A stretch of 64,000 nt of DNA from a bacterium (lineage in GTDB: Bacteria > SZUA-182 > DTGQ01): positions 1 through 64,000 of the forward strand of contig JBFLZW010000004.1 in the NCBI GenBank assembly GCA_040755755.1. The letters are read 5' to 3'. The position numbers and the translations under genes are program-made. This document shows positions 1 through 7,731 of the stretch, piece after piece (position 1 is the stretch's first letter; every line of letters begins with the position of its first letter). Under the pieces are notes generated by a model. It was not told the origin of the DNA. It searched no databases and saw only the letters and a list, made by a program, of their open reading frames with translations.

Positions 1-144
1 CTGCCGTTCCACCTTTAGCCCTCGATCCTGCAACTCTCGAGCCAAGACGATTTCGTACACGGTTTCAAGGAGCCCCGGACCAAGCTCGCGATGTACGGCA
101 ATGGCACAATCAACTATAATTGTCCCTATGTCATTTTCGGTCAT
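1..144 (-). CDS. GxxExxY family protein, N-terminal part (cut by window edge)
   Basis: The minus strand from position 144 reads 48 open codons with no stop before the window edge. The peptide starts MTENDIGTIIVDCAIAVHRE and carries GPGLLETVYE, the motif (G-x-x-E-x-x-Y) that names this small PDDEXK-like family. Members are usually about 120-130 residues, so roughly two thirds lie outside the window. ATG at 144 is the only reasonable start; it sits directly after a triplicated CTCTGCG repeat (146-168), and the GAGG within that repeat could serve as ribosome binding site. The family is annotated as a putative nuclease-like fold, but its cellular role is not established. It lies downstream of cvpA on the same strand. 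Confidence 0.85.
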   Translation of the reverse strand, partial: MTENDIGTIIVDCAIAVHRELGPGLLETVYEIVLARELQDRGLKVERQ

Positions 145-145
145 T

Positions 146-168
146 CTCTGCGCCTCTGCGTCTCTGCG
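146..168. repeat. Triplicated CTCTGCG repeat, 8-bp period
   Basis: CTCTGCG occurs at 146-152, 154-160 and 162-168 with one base between copies. Read on the minus strand this is CGCAGAG three times, ending two bases before the ATG of the GxxExxY gene. It probably includes that gene's ribosome binding site. My recollection is that similar repeats precede other GxxExxY genes; that is memory, not something shown here. Confidence 0.6.
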
Positions 169-199
169 GGAGATCATTCCCCCATTCACTCATACAGTG

Positions 200-778
200 T
201 TATAGCGGGTTATTGTTTTTTTTCTTTCTCAGGTTTTTCTCTGGATGCTGTATTTCTTCAAGTTTTCTCTGAAACCCGAGCTTGACAGCCGAGGGCGCAT
301 ACTTCATCAGGAAAGATGTGCTCTGGAAGAGAAACGGGGCCAGACGCGAAGTCTGAATCAAGTGGCTATCGGAAGGAAGAGCCAGGACCAGAATGGCAAT
401 CAGCAGGCAGAGCAGAAAATATCCTTTGGCCAGGCCAAGAATCATCCCTCCCAGGTGATCCAGCCAGCCGAACTGGGCGGTTTTGATAATCCCGCGCAGC
501 AGCATGCCCAGCAGAGTGATTATGATGTAGGCAGCCAGAAAAAGCAGAACAAAGACTGCGACATTGATTATCCAGGAGCTATCTGCGCCTCCCCAGATTT
601 GGGCTGCCTGATGGAAGAGCCGCCGGGCAAAAACTATCCCCAGCACCAGAGCGAGAAGAGAGAAAACTTCGTGGACAATTCCCTTGAGGAAGCTCCGAAT
701 GCCGCTGAAAATGAGGGTGATGACAATAATGATATCGAGAATATTTTTCCCGAAAAGCAGATTCTCTATTATCCTCAT
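200..778 (-). CDS. cvpA: CvpA family inner-membrane protein
   Basis: A 192-residue protein with four strongly hydrophobic segments. An N-terminal segment sits around NILDIIIVITLIFSGIRSF, followed by LLALVLGIVFARRLF, a segment near WIINVAVFVLLFLAAYIII, and one near LGLAKGYFLLCLLIAILVLAL; the C-terminal tail is Lys-rich. This matches the CvpA (colicin V production) family in length and in the early DIIIV...G...G pattern. ATG at 778 is preferred: it follows AAGGAG by 13 bases, whereas the longer frame to 823 would run into znuB. It lies just after znuB (stop at 789) and may be co-transcribed with the transporter. Known CvpA proteins are linked to envelope homeostasis; a link to metal uptake here is only positional. 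Confidence 0.8.
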   Translation of the reverse strand: MRIIENLLFGKNILDIIIVITLIFSGIRSFLKGIVHEVFSLLALVLGIVFARRLFHQAAQIWGGADSSWIINVAVFVLLFLAAYIIITLLGMLLRGIIKTAQFGWLDHLGGMILGLAKGYFLLCLLIAILVLALPSDSHLIQTSRLAPFLFQSTSFLMKYAPSAVKLGFQRKLEEIQHPEKNLRKKKNNNPL

Positions 779-788
779 GACAGATGGT

Positions 789-1628
789 TCACTCCTTCTG
801 GACAGGATTGACAGGTCGGGCAAAACCAGCCATCAGTCTGCGGGCAGCAAGGGAGATGATAAAAAACAGGGAGGCGAGAAGGATAATCGACCCGGAGGCT
901 GGAATATCCCAGAAAAAAGAGATACATAAGCCGAGAATTACTGAAATGGCGGCTATCAGGATAGCCACGCCGATGGCCTGCCGAAAATTCCTGGCCACCT
1001 GCAGCCCGGCGGCCGAGGGTATTACCAGAAGGGCTGCTACCAGAAGCAGGCCCACCACTTTCATGCCCAGGACAGCGGTTACGGCAGTCAGAACGGCCAG
1101 AATGGTCTCAAGCCGGCTGACCGCTATCCCGCTGGAGCGTGCGGATTCAGCATCGAAAGTAACAAACAGCAGTTCCTGGTAAAAAAGAATAATAATAATG
1201 AATACGGCACCGGCAAGGATTACCGATATCCAGAGCTCGGAGGGAGCGATGGCCAGGATGTTGCCGAAAAGATAACTCATCAGGCTGACGTTAAAACCTT
1301 GAGCCATGCTTGCCAGGATTACCCCTGCGGCCATACCGACGCTGCTCAGGATGCCAATGGCTGTATCCTCGTAAAGACCAGCCTTTTCCCTTAGCTTGAT
1401 AATGCCAAAAGCGGAAAGAACCGCTGCCCCAAGGGCGGTAATCATGGGCTGAATATGGAGAAACAACCCCAGCGCTACTCCGCCGAAGGTCAAGTGGGCC
1501 AGCCCATGCCCGACCATGGCGTCACGCCGCAAAATGAGAAAAACTCCGAGGGTGGCGCAGACCGATGCGATCAGCAGGCCAACCAGGAGTGCCCGCAGCA
1601 TAAAGCCATACGAAAGAATCGATAGCAC
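789..1628 (-). CDS. znuB: Metal (Zn/Mn) ABC transporter permease
   Basis: A 279-residue polytopic membrane protein of the ABC-3 family (ZnuB/MntB/TroC-D type), which forms the channel for zinc or manganese import. Recognisable family signatures are GVFLILRRDAMVGHGLAHLT near residues 28-47, the EDTAIGILSSVG stretch, and the late VGLLLVAALLVIPSAAG segment. GTG at 1628 is preceded by a good GAGGGAG site. It follows znuC by 15 bases and is followed by cvpA, so the order on the minus strand is znuA-znuC-znuB-cvpA. Which metal is carried cannot be told from the permease. No Zur-like operator was identified. Confidence 0.9.
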   Translation of the reverse strand: MLSILSYGFMLRALLVGLLIASVCATLGVFLILRRDAMVGHGLAHLTFGGVALGLFLHIQPMITALGAAVLSAFGIIKLREKAGLYEDTAIGILSSVGMAAGVILASMAQGFNVSLMSYLFGNILAIAPSELWISVILAGAVFIIIILFYQELLFVTFDAESARSSGIAVSRLETILAVLTAVTAVLGMKVVGLLLVAALLVIPSAAGLQVARNFRQAIGVAILIAAISVILGLCISFFWDIPASGSIILLASLFFIISLAARRLMAGFARPVNPVQKE

Positions 1629-1643
1629 GGCTACTCCCTCTCT

Positions 1644-2399
1644 CTAGTGACGGTGGCAGATCAGGTGCTGCTCGCCGCGCAAAAAATGCTCTACCACCGA
1701 GGACTGGCAGAACTCGTCGTGATTACCGTGAAAGATCAATTTCTGGTTCAGGCAGGCGACCTTGTTGACGTATTTATTGACTACACCGATGTCGTGGGTA
1801 ATCAGCACAATCGTAATATTTCTGATCTGGTTCAGGGAGCCGAGCAGATCATAAAAACGGGCCTGGGTAACTGCATCCACACCGGTAGTGGGTTCATCGA
1901 GAAAGAGAAGGTCGGGCTTCCTGACGATGGCCCTGGCGATGAATATTCGCTGCTGCTGCCCGCCGGAAAGCTCTCCGATTCTCCTGGTTTTGAATTTTTT
2001 CATATCCACCAGCTCCAGCGCTTCATCAATGGCCTTTTCATCGGAGCGCGTTACCAGACGGGGGAATTTTTTACCCGAAAGCAGGCCCATAGCCACTACC
2101 TCACGCGCCGATACCGGGAAAAAGGGGTCGATGTGACTCGCTTTCTGGGGCACATAGCCAAGCTTGTCCCACCGGGAAAAGCCGCCGATATCCTGGCCGA
2201 AGAGCTTGACCTGGCCGCTGCCGGGCCGCAGGATGCCGAGGATGATCTTGATCAGCGTGGTCTTTCCGGAGCCGTTGGGACCGATGACAGCCAGGAAATC
2301 ACCCCTTTTGATATCCAGGCTGATTCCGGACAAAACACTGGTTGAACCATAGGCAAAGTCAACATCCTGTACGCAAACCAAAGGATGATTATCACTCAC
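1644..2399 (-). CDS. znuC: Metal (Zn/Mn) ABC transporter ATP-binding protein
   Basis: A 251-residue ABC ATPase that powers metal import through ZnuB. Visible motifs are Walker A GPNGSGKTT (near residue 40), the Q-loop region VPQKASHIDPFFPV, signature LSGGQQQRIFIARAIV, Walker B LLFLDEPTTGVD and the switch His in ITHD. The C-terminus has HGNHDEF and a His/Cys end (LICHRH), as in several ZnuC proteins. The start is GTG at 2399, overlapping the znuA stop by 8 bases, which implies translational coupling. Confidence 0.92.
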   Translation of the reverse strand: MSDNHPLVCVQDVDFAYGSTSVLSGISLDIKRGDFLAVIGPNGSGKTTLIKIILGILRPGSGQVKLFGQDIGGFSRWDKLGYVPQKASHIDPFFPVSAREVVAMGLLSGKKFPRLVTRSDEKAIDEALELVDMKKFKTRRIGELSGGQQQRIFIARAIVRKPDLLFLDEPTTGVDAVTQARFYDLLGSLNQIRNITIVLITHDIGVVNKYVNKVACLNQKLIFHGNHDEFCQSSVVEHFLRGEQHLICHRH

Positions 2400-3384
2400 A
2401 GAGCAAGCCTTTCCGCAGGGTTTCCAGGTTTTTTTCCATCAGCGAAAGAAAGCTGACCCCGGCTTTGACCTGCTCTCCGGTGAGATTCGCTCCCGGATTG
2501 AGCGTGAGCGTGGCAGCACCGACCTCCTGTGCCAGAACCCGGGCCATCCGGTCGCTGATCAGCTCTTCGAAGAAGATGGTCTTGATGTGCAGTTTTCTGG
2601 CCAGGTCCACGGTTTCGGCTAACTTTTTGGGACTTGGCTCAGCATCGGGGCTGATCCCATAGAGGGTGATCTGCTCAAGATGATAGCGCTTAGCCAGATA
2701 GGCAAAAGCGGAGTGCCCGCCGATAATGATCTTTCGGCTGCTGCAATTGTGCAGTCCCTTCTGATACTTCCGATCAAGCTCAGCCAGTTTCTTTTGATAC
2801 TGCGCGGCATTTTGCGAGTAAACGGCGGCACCGGCGGGATCGTGCTCTGAAAATGCCCTGGCTATTTGGGAAACCATGATCTGATCATAGGAGAAATCAA
2901 GCCAAAGGTGCGGGTCCATCGGCCCATGATGATGGTCTTTTTTCCCTTCTCCGGCCTCTGTCTCCTCCTCATGATCGCTGTCTATTACCGATAGTCCATG
3001 ACTGGCTTCAATCACCTTCAAAGAGGGGCGATTGATACCTTTCAGGAGATCATGGACCCAGGGCTCCATACCAGCCCCCAGGTAAATAAAGATGTCAGCC
3101 CTGGTCAGAGTGGCAATATCACCGGGTTTTGGCTCCCATGCATGAGGCTCTGCACCGGGGGGCAGGAGAAGATCGACGCTGGCACGGTCACCGCCAACAG
3201 CACGGGCCATCTCCTGAAGCGGAAAAAGGCTGGTTACGACTCGTAATTTCTGCCCGGCCAGACAGACTGGCGGATGACTTAACCCGATGAAGGCGGTCAT
3301 GAAAGTTAAAGCTATCAGGATGGGTACTTTTATTATTGCTGTTTTCTTGTTAATCACATGAGCATCCCTTGTGCTCGCTGCCAT
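2392..3384 (-). CDS. znuA: Metal ABC transporter substrate-binding protein (cluster 9, ZnuA-like)
   Basis: A 330-residue periplasmic binding protein. ATG at 3384 is chosen because GGGAGG lies five bases upstream; the open frame extends to 3444 but would overlap the upstream gene. The N-terminus is a signal peptide (hydrophobic segment after KKTAIIK, cleavage expected near CLAGQ). Probable metal ligands are His in GAEPHAWEPKPGD, His in MDPHLWLDF, His in IIGGHSAFAYL and Asp in SPDAEPSP. An acidic/His-rich loop (SDHEEE...KKDHHHGP) precedes the second ligand, typical of zinc-binding ZnuA; zinc is therefore likelier than manganese. It sits 28 bases downstream of the metallophosphoesterase gene, so it may share a transcript with the island or have a promoter inside that gene. 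Confidence 0.92.
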   Translation of the reverse strand: MAASTRDAHVINKKTAIIKVPILIALTFMTAFIGLSHPPVCLAGQKLRVVTSLFPLQEMARAVGGDRASVDLLLPPGAEPHAWEPKPGDIATLTRADIFIYLGAGMEPWVHDLLKGINRPSLKVIEASHGLSVIDSDHEEETEAGEGKKDHHHGPMDPHLWLDFSYDQIMVSQIARAFSEHDPAGAAVYSQNAAQYQKKLAELDRKYQKGLHNCSSRKIIIGGHSAFAYLAKRYHLEQITLYGISPDAEPSPKKLAETVDLARKLHIKTIFFEELISDRMARVLAQEVGAATLTLNPGANLTGEQVKAGVSFLSLMEKNLETLRKGLLCE

Positions 3385-3412
3385 TTCTGCCTCCCTTACT
3401 GAAATTTTCCCC

Positions 3413-4321
3413 TTATAATTGAAAAAGTTGCCGTTCTTGGTCATAGGTAAGTTGCCTTGATCTTATTTTGATAACTTTTCCACTTTCTATATGAATCTCT
3501 CGCAAATGAATTTTTGTATCCTCATCTTGTCCAGTACAAGTCGATGTTCCAGCGCAAATTACCCAAACAGAACTTTCTATAATCTGATATTCTTTGCTAA
3601 GATGGGTATGTCCACAAAAAATATATCTAACTCCAGCTTTTTCAGCCTGTTCAATTAATTTTTCAGAATTAATCAGTTTCAAATGCTTTTTAAATTTTAG
3701 GCTGCTAAAATAGTCTTCAAGTTTAGGTGCAAAATGGACCATCCATATAACAGCACAGGAAGGATACAATTTGAGTGTATTTTTTGTGTGTTGAACAAGA
3801 TTCTGCAGCCTCTCTTTGTATACTCTGCCTTGGCCCCAAATGCCGCGCAATGTATTACTATCCGAAGTGTTATTTAGCGAAAAATCACAACAAATGATTG
3901 CTAACATTGGAGTATTTTCATTTGGTAGTAGAGAGCATTGGACCCCACCTTCTCCAGCATTCCAGTAAGATATTAAATAGCTGTAGAATCGATTTCCAGG
4001 AAAACCCAATATATTACGATAGCGATCATGATTTCCAGGTACTAATATAATAGGCTTGTCAAAAGCTTTAAGGGGGGGGGACTCAAGAAACTCTTGTGCA
4101 CATTGGAGGTCAGATTTTAATCCTGTTACCGCAATATCGCCAGTTATCAAGATAGCATCAAGGTGATCACGCCAGTTATAAATAATTTCTGTCAGGGCGT
4201 TTAAGGCATCAATATTATGGACTGATAATGATTTGGTGTTCTTATGAAGTGCTTCGTACCATGCTCTATAAGTTCCTGCCAAATGTAGATCAGATATATG
4301 CAAAACTCGTAAGGTTGACAT
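3413..4321 (-). CDS. Calcineurin-like metallophosphoesterase
   Basis: A 302-residue metallophosphoesterase. The dimetal motifs are complete and in order: ISDLHL (D-x-H) near residue 10, ILITGDIAVTG, VPGNHDRYRN, VHFAP and the final FCGHTHLSKE. Such enzymes hydrolyse phosphomono- or diesters, and the substrate here is unknown. The gene is clearly AT-richer than the znu genes that follow. It has no good ribosome binding site upstream of ATG 4321. It follows two unknown genes on the same strand with a 100-base gap and may form one unit with them. A run of nine G (4072-4080 on the plus strand) lies inside the reading frame and could be a slippage site. Confidence 0.85.
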   Translation of the reverse strand: MSTLRVLHISDLHLAGTYRAWYEALHKNTKSLSVHNIDALNALTEIIYNWRDHLDAILITGDIAVTGLKSDLQCAQEFLESPPLKAFDKPIILVPGNHDRYRNILGFPGNRFYSYLISYWNAGEGGVQCSLLPNENTPMLAIICCDFSLNNTSDSNTLRGIWGQGRVYKERLQNLVQHTKNTLKLYPSCAVIWMVHFAPKLEDYFSSLKFKKHLKLINSEKLIEQAEKAGVRYIFCGHTHLSKEYQIIESSVWVICAGTSTCTGQDEDTKIHLREIHIESGKVIKIRSRQLTYDQERQLFQL

Positions 4322-4421
4322 GTTATGAGTGAGGAAAAAACTGATACATACACGAAGAGACAGGTTAATAAGCCTCTATTTTCATAATGATAGTAGGTAT
4401 TGAACTTTCACCGTGTACTTA

Positions 4422-5279
4422 CTAGGTAATAGTCCACTTTTCATCTTTTTCTATTTCATCAAAGTTCGGCAAGGAGAATGCATTGTCAGTTAAGATTAGT
4501 TTAATTTCTGAATTTGTAATATTAACTTTACCCCAAACACGTTCGCGAGTACCTATTGATATAAAGTTAAAAAGCTCGTTATATAAACAGTCTAAAACTG
4601 GACGCAGATCATATGGATCTAATCCCAATCGTTTGGTTAACTCCCCGCAAATTTCAGGAGTAAATCTATTGCCGTTGGAAATTTTTATAGGATTCTTAGC
4701 TTTATAGCTGCGTTTTGCCAGGTTAGTAATGAGTCCTTCAACTTGTTCTGTAATTAAATTCGCTATATTATGGCTCTTGTCTATATGACAACAAGTATCT
4801 TTCGTTTTTATTGCTGCTTTTTCTATATCCTCCAACAATTTGAGTACTTCATCTTCATAAGGATGAATCATGTGCTCTTGGACAAGATTTACAAGATGTT
4901 GGCTTGGGATAAACTTTTCATAGGGATTAAACTGTAAATTCTTCCGAAATTCTCGAATTGTTTTAACGTAAAAAGGGGATAAATTGAAAGATTCCCGCCG
5001 AAACCGCCATACTTCCTGTCGCTTAAGGTAAATTCTTTTAAATTCAGTAAGAATCCGGCCAATATTGGGCTGGCAATATTGGGTATCATGAACAAATTGA
5101 AGGAATTTAGGCTCAGGTTTTCTTTCGGCTCTTGATTCGATTATCTCCTTGAATCTCTGAGTTTTTTGCCTTTTTAAAGTATATGCATCCTCTTCTTCTG
5201 AATACTCAAAATCACCATAAAGTCCCCTGGCCCAACAAATAGGCGGTATTTCCTCTACCCGTTCTATGGTTGTATTCAT
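4422..5279 (-). CDS. Hypothetical protein, AT-rich island
   Basis: A 285-residue protein that I do not recognise. It is charged and predicted mostly helical, with no signal peptide or membrane segment. A Cys/His cluster (KDTCCHIDKSHN) lies near residue 165. The segment ICGELTKRLGLDPYDLRPVL could be a small helical or DNA-binding-like module, but this is a guess. The start overlaps the stop of the upstream gene by four bases (ATGA), so the two are translationally coupled. Low GC relative to the surroundings suggests acquisition by transfer together with its neighbours. Confidence 0.7.
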   Translation of the reverse strand: MNTTIERVEEIPPICWARGLYGDFEYSEEEDAYTLKRQKTQRFKEIIESRAERKPEPKFLQFVHDTQYCQPNIGRILTEFKRIYLKRQEVWRFRRESFNLSPFYVKTIREFRKNLQFNPYEKFIPSQHLVNLVQEHMIHPYEDEVLKLLEDIEKAAIKTKDTCCHIDKSHNIANLITEQVEGLITNLAKRSYKAKNPIKISNGNRFTPEICGELTKRLGLDPYDLRPVLDCLYNELFNFISIGTRERVWGKVNITNSEIKLILTDNAFSLPNFDEIEKDEKWTIT

Positions 5280-5959
5280 TCTTCTTCACCACAAATATGG
5301 GTTGCTTTTAAACCAGCTTCTTCCATCATTTTTTGTGCTGTTTCACCTTTCCTAAGAGCACGCTCACAGATTTCTAAAAGTCTTTTTATATCGTTATGAT
5401 CTAAGGCAATACTAAGGCTTTTACTTCCTTCGAGACTATCATAGTAAAGGCGAAGAGTATATGAAATAATCGTTCCCTGAATGTGCGATGCATCTTCATT
5501 AAAGACTGGACGAATGTCAGTAAGTACTTTTACGTTTTGAAGCAGGTTAGTATAATCATACGATAAATCCAATGCTTTTACAACAGTCCAGACATTCGGT
5601 ATTGTGAGTAAATTTTGTAAGTCAGGGTTTAATTCTTCCCATCGGGATATCTGTTCGTCAGTCCAAGGTGGTTCCCCTGTTTTAATACCATATAAGAGTC
5701 CTTCCAATAAATCTTGCACTTTTAAATCGCGGCGTCTCCTCAGAGTGTAAAGAGACATTAGTTGGTTTAAAATAATATTGGTCTCAAAGGAATTCGATAA
5801 TATATCATTAAGAGCATTATATAAAGCAGATGGCCGAAGAGGGGAAGGATCAAGGCTTGATAACTTTTCTATAATTTCCCGTATTTTACTGGCACCAAGG
5901 TCTCGTATAAAGCTTAATCCCTCAATCTGCTCTTTTCTTAGTTTTAGTTGAATCGGCAT
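5276..5959 (-). CDS. Hypothetical protein, AT-rich island
   Basis: A 227-residue protein without a recognisable family. It is soluble and helical, with the basic segment YTLRRRRDLKVQDLLEGLLYG near residue 72 and a C-terminal QKMMEEAGLKATHICGEEE end. It is the first gene of the minus-strand run 5959 to 3413. The ATG at 5959 follows AGGAA at about ten bases. The pairing with the next gene (four-base overlap) suggests the two products act together. Transfer is likely from base composition; function is unknown. Confidence 0.7.
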   Translation of the reverse strand: MPIQLKLRKEQIEGLSFIRDLGASKIREIIEKLSSLDPSPLRPSALYNALNDILSNSFETNIILNQLMSLYTLRRRRDLKVQDLLEGLLYGIKTGEPPWTDEQISRWEELNPDLQNLLTIPNVWTVVKALDLSYDYTNLLQNVKVLTDIRPVFNEDASHIQGTIISYTLRLYYDSLEGSKSLSIALDHNDIKRLLEICERALRKGETAQKMMEEAGLKATHICGEEE

Positions 5960-6185
5960 ATTTTTTAACGTTCCTAATTTTGGGTATTGTTTTGCTTTGC
6001 ATAAATATATTCGGAGTTCCGATTATTTTTGTACGGTGTGCGTAGTTGAAAAAAATTTCATGGATGTATGAAAATGCTCCGGCCCTTTTTTATCAATGAT
6101 AGTTATAGAAGTAACCATTGATTTGGGAGTCTATAATGAGGTACGATTATTACTGGAGCAATAGTTACCATTTTTAAAAGGCATC

Positions 6186-6265
6186 AATCCCGTCTTCCCG
6201 CGTAAACTGGAATCCAGAAGTGATCGCAATCCCTGGATTCCCACCTTTAGAGGGAATGACGAACG
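6186..6265. repeat. Degenerate intergenic repeat with inverted arms
   Basis: CGTCTTCCCGCG, CTGGAATCCAG, CCTGGATTCCC and AGGGAATGACG follow each other within 80 bases. This is the layout of a widespread family of short intergenic palindromic repeats in which CTGGATTCCC arms flank GGGAATGACG. No second copy was seen in this window, so the family assignment rests on pattern memory. Confidence 0.4.
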
Positions 6266-6752
6266 AGGTGACAGTTATCGTCTATGAGCGAATTTATGAA
6301 AAGTATGTGGAATAGCATTACTCACCCTCTATGAGTGAAAACAGATAATACCAACATCGGAATTTTAACAATTAGGCATTAAAAAGTCAATCGCTTTATA
6401 TATCTAAATTCAAAGGTAATAATTTTAGTAGTGTTACAAAAAATAGTGCTTATAGAATTTAAGCTCTCCGGTATCAACCAGTTACTCAAAGTAATAAGGG
6501 TTTCCAGCATTACTTGCAGAGTGCCGCTTTTAATTTTAATCTTTATGGAAATTGTTCAATATGGTAGAATATATCAATATAAAATTGACCTGCCCGTAAT
6601 GTTTGCCGTCTTGTGCATTTATCAGCCACACGGTCCGAAAGACAGGGCATAAGCTGAGGATTATAAGGATCATGCAGGGATTATGAGAAAAGCAGGCAAG
6701 AAATTTATCGGGCCAAATCCCCGGGGGGACCCGCTGTGAGTGCATTTTTGTC

Positions 6753-6780
6753 TTGACACTTACAGAAACTTATCTATAAT
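6753..6780 (+). promoter_or_regulatory. Sigma-70 promoter for the receiver/H-box gene
   Basis: A consensus TTGACA at 6753-6758 and a consensus TATAAT at 6775-6780 are separated by 16 bases. Transcription would start near 6787, which leaves only a very short leader and argues against translation from ATG 6795. Confidence 0.8.
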
Positions 6781-6809
6781 TAAAGCCTTATCGCATGAGA
6801 GGAGTATTT

Positions 6810-7610
6810 TTGTCTCAGTGGGGGGGACAATCAACGCGAATGGAAGTTGGTGAACACATGGTAATCGGTAATCATATTCAGGATGTTTATATCGATCGGG
6901 AGCAGGCGAAAAATGAAAAGATCCTGGTCGTAGAGGACAATGAGGACATTCTGGAGCTGCTGCGCTGCATGCTGAAAGCCAAGGGATACCGGGTTGTTGC
7001 GGCTGAAAACGGTGATGAAGCCCTGCGAATGGTCAAGGAGGAAGAGCCTCACCTGGTTCTTCTGGATCTTTCGCTGCCCAAGGTTAATGGCTACGACGTA
7101 TGCAGAATGCTGAAAGAGTCGGAAAAAACGCGCTATATCCCCATCATTATTGTCACCTGTAAATCCAGCCCTCAGGAGAAGATCATGGGCCTTGAGCTGG
7201 GAGCGGATGATTACATCGTAAAGCCCTTCTGCCGGGAAGAAGTTCTGGCCAGGGTAAAATCATTGCTCAAATTGCGCAGCCTGCACTATCGGCTGATTCA
7301 GGCTGAGAAGCTGGCTACCCTGGCCCAGGTGGCGGTCAGTGTGAACCATGAGATTAATAATCCCCTGTGTGCTATTTCCGCCAATGCGGAAATTATTAAA
7401 ATGATGCTGGCCAAGGGAATTGAACCTGCGCGGATGAATGGCAAGGTTGATTCCATACTGAATGAGGTTGATCGGATCAAAAGGGTGATTGAAAAGCTGT
7501 CCAGAGCGACCAAGGTTGTCAGTATGGAGTACATTGCCGGTATTCAGATGCTCGATATCGATCAGTCGATTGAGCGGATCGGGGATGAGGATAAGGAATA
7601 CAAAGATTAG
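6810..7610 (+). CDS. Response-regulator receiver fused to an H-box domain lacking an ATPase
   Basis: About 266 residues. A CheY-like receiver occupies roughly residues 35-155, with acidic VVEDNED, phospho-acceptor Asp86 in LLDLSLPKVNGYD, and the conserved Lys in IVKPFCREEV. It is followed by a short linker and a histidine-kinase dimerisation region with an H-box, VNHEINNPLCAI (His180). The protein ends about 85 residues later without any N, G1 or G2 box, so it cannot bind ATP as a kinase. It may act as a phosphotransfer or dimerisation partner for a separate ATPase. Start choice: AGGAG at 6800-6804 sits five bases before TTG 6810. ATG 6795 is nearly at the transcription start, and ATG 6840 or 6858 are alternatives. 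It stands alone between a promoter and ffh. Confidence 0.8.
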   Translation: MSQWGGQSTRMEVGEHMVIGNHIQDVYIDREQAKNEKILVVEDNEDILELLRCMLKAKGYRVVAAENGDEALRMVKEEEPHLVLLDLSLPKVNGYDVCRMLKESEKTRYIPIIIVTCKSSPQEKIMGLELGADDYIVKPFCREEVLARVKSLLKLRSLHYRLIQAEKLATLAQVAVSVNHEINNPLCAISANAEIIKMMLAKGIEPARMNGKVDSILNEVDRIKRVIEKLSRATKVVSMEYIAGIQMLDIDQSIERIGDEDKEYKD

Positions 7611-7649
7611 CCCCCAACGATTTTCCCTAGTAAACTATACCTTTGGTAC

Positions 7650-7678
7650 TTGACTTTATAGTGCCTGCCATATAAACT
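7650..7678 (+). promoter_or_regulatory. Possible promoter for the ffh operon
   Basis: TTGACT at 7650-7655 and TAAACT at 7673-7678 are 17 bases apart (TATAAA at 7671-7676 is an alternative -10). It lies about 55 bases before the ffh start and directly before a nested inverted repeat. Confidence 0.5.
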
Positions 7679-7710
7679 AATTGTATAAAAATTATACAAA
7701 AGTGCAGGCA
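7662..7710. promoter_or_regulatory. Nested inverted repeat upstream of ffh
   Basis: Inner arms TTGTATAA (7681-7688) and TTATACAA (7692-7699) are perfect, separated by AAA. Outer arms TGCCTGC (7662-7668) and GCAGGCA (7704-7710) are also perfect. The element sits between the putative promoter and the ffh ribosome binding site, so it could be an operator or a leader hairpin. There is no T-run, so a terminator is unlikely. Confidence 0.5.
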
Positions 7711-7731
7711 AGATATCAATAAGGATATTCA

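Larger units (their letters stand above)
5960..6809. other. 850-base intergenic region with repeat debris and a promoter
   Basis: No convincing gene: the open frames at 6431-6652 (plus) and 6536-6745 (minus) lack ribosome binding sites and family likeness. The region holds a degenerate intergenic repeat (about 6186-6265), a possible structured stretch at about 6610-6745, and a strong sigma-70 promoter (6753-6780) for the receiver gene. It is AT-rich on the side next to the unknown gene pair. Confidence 0.6.

Noticed and set aside
245-811. 188-residue plus-strand frame opposite cvpA
   Set aside because: Shadow of the cvpA frame; no ribosome binding site and atypical composition.
6431-6652. 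73-residue plus-strand open frame in the 6 kb gap
   Set aside because: No ribosome binding site, no domain likeness, overlaps an opposite frame; probably chance.
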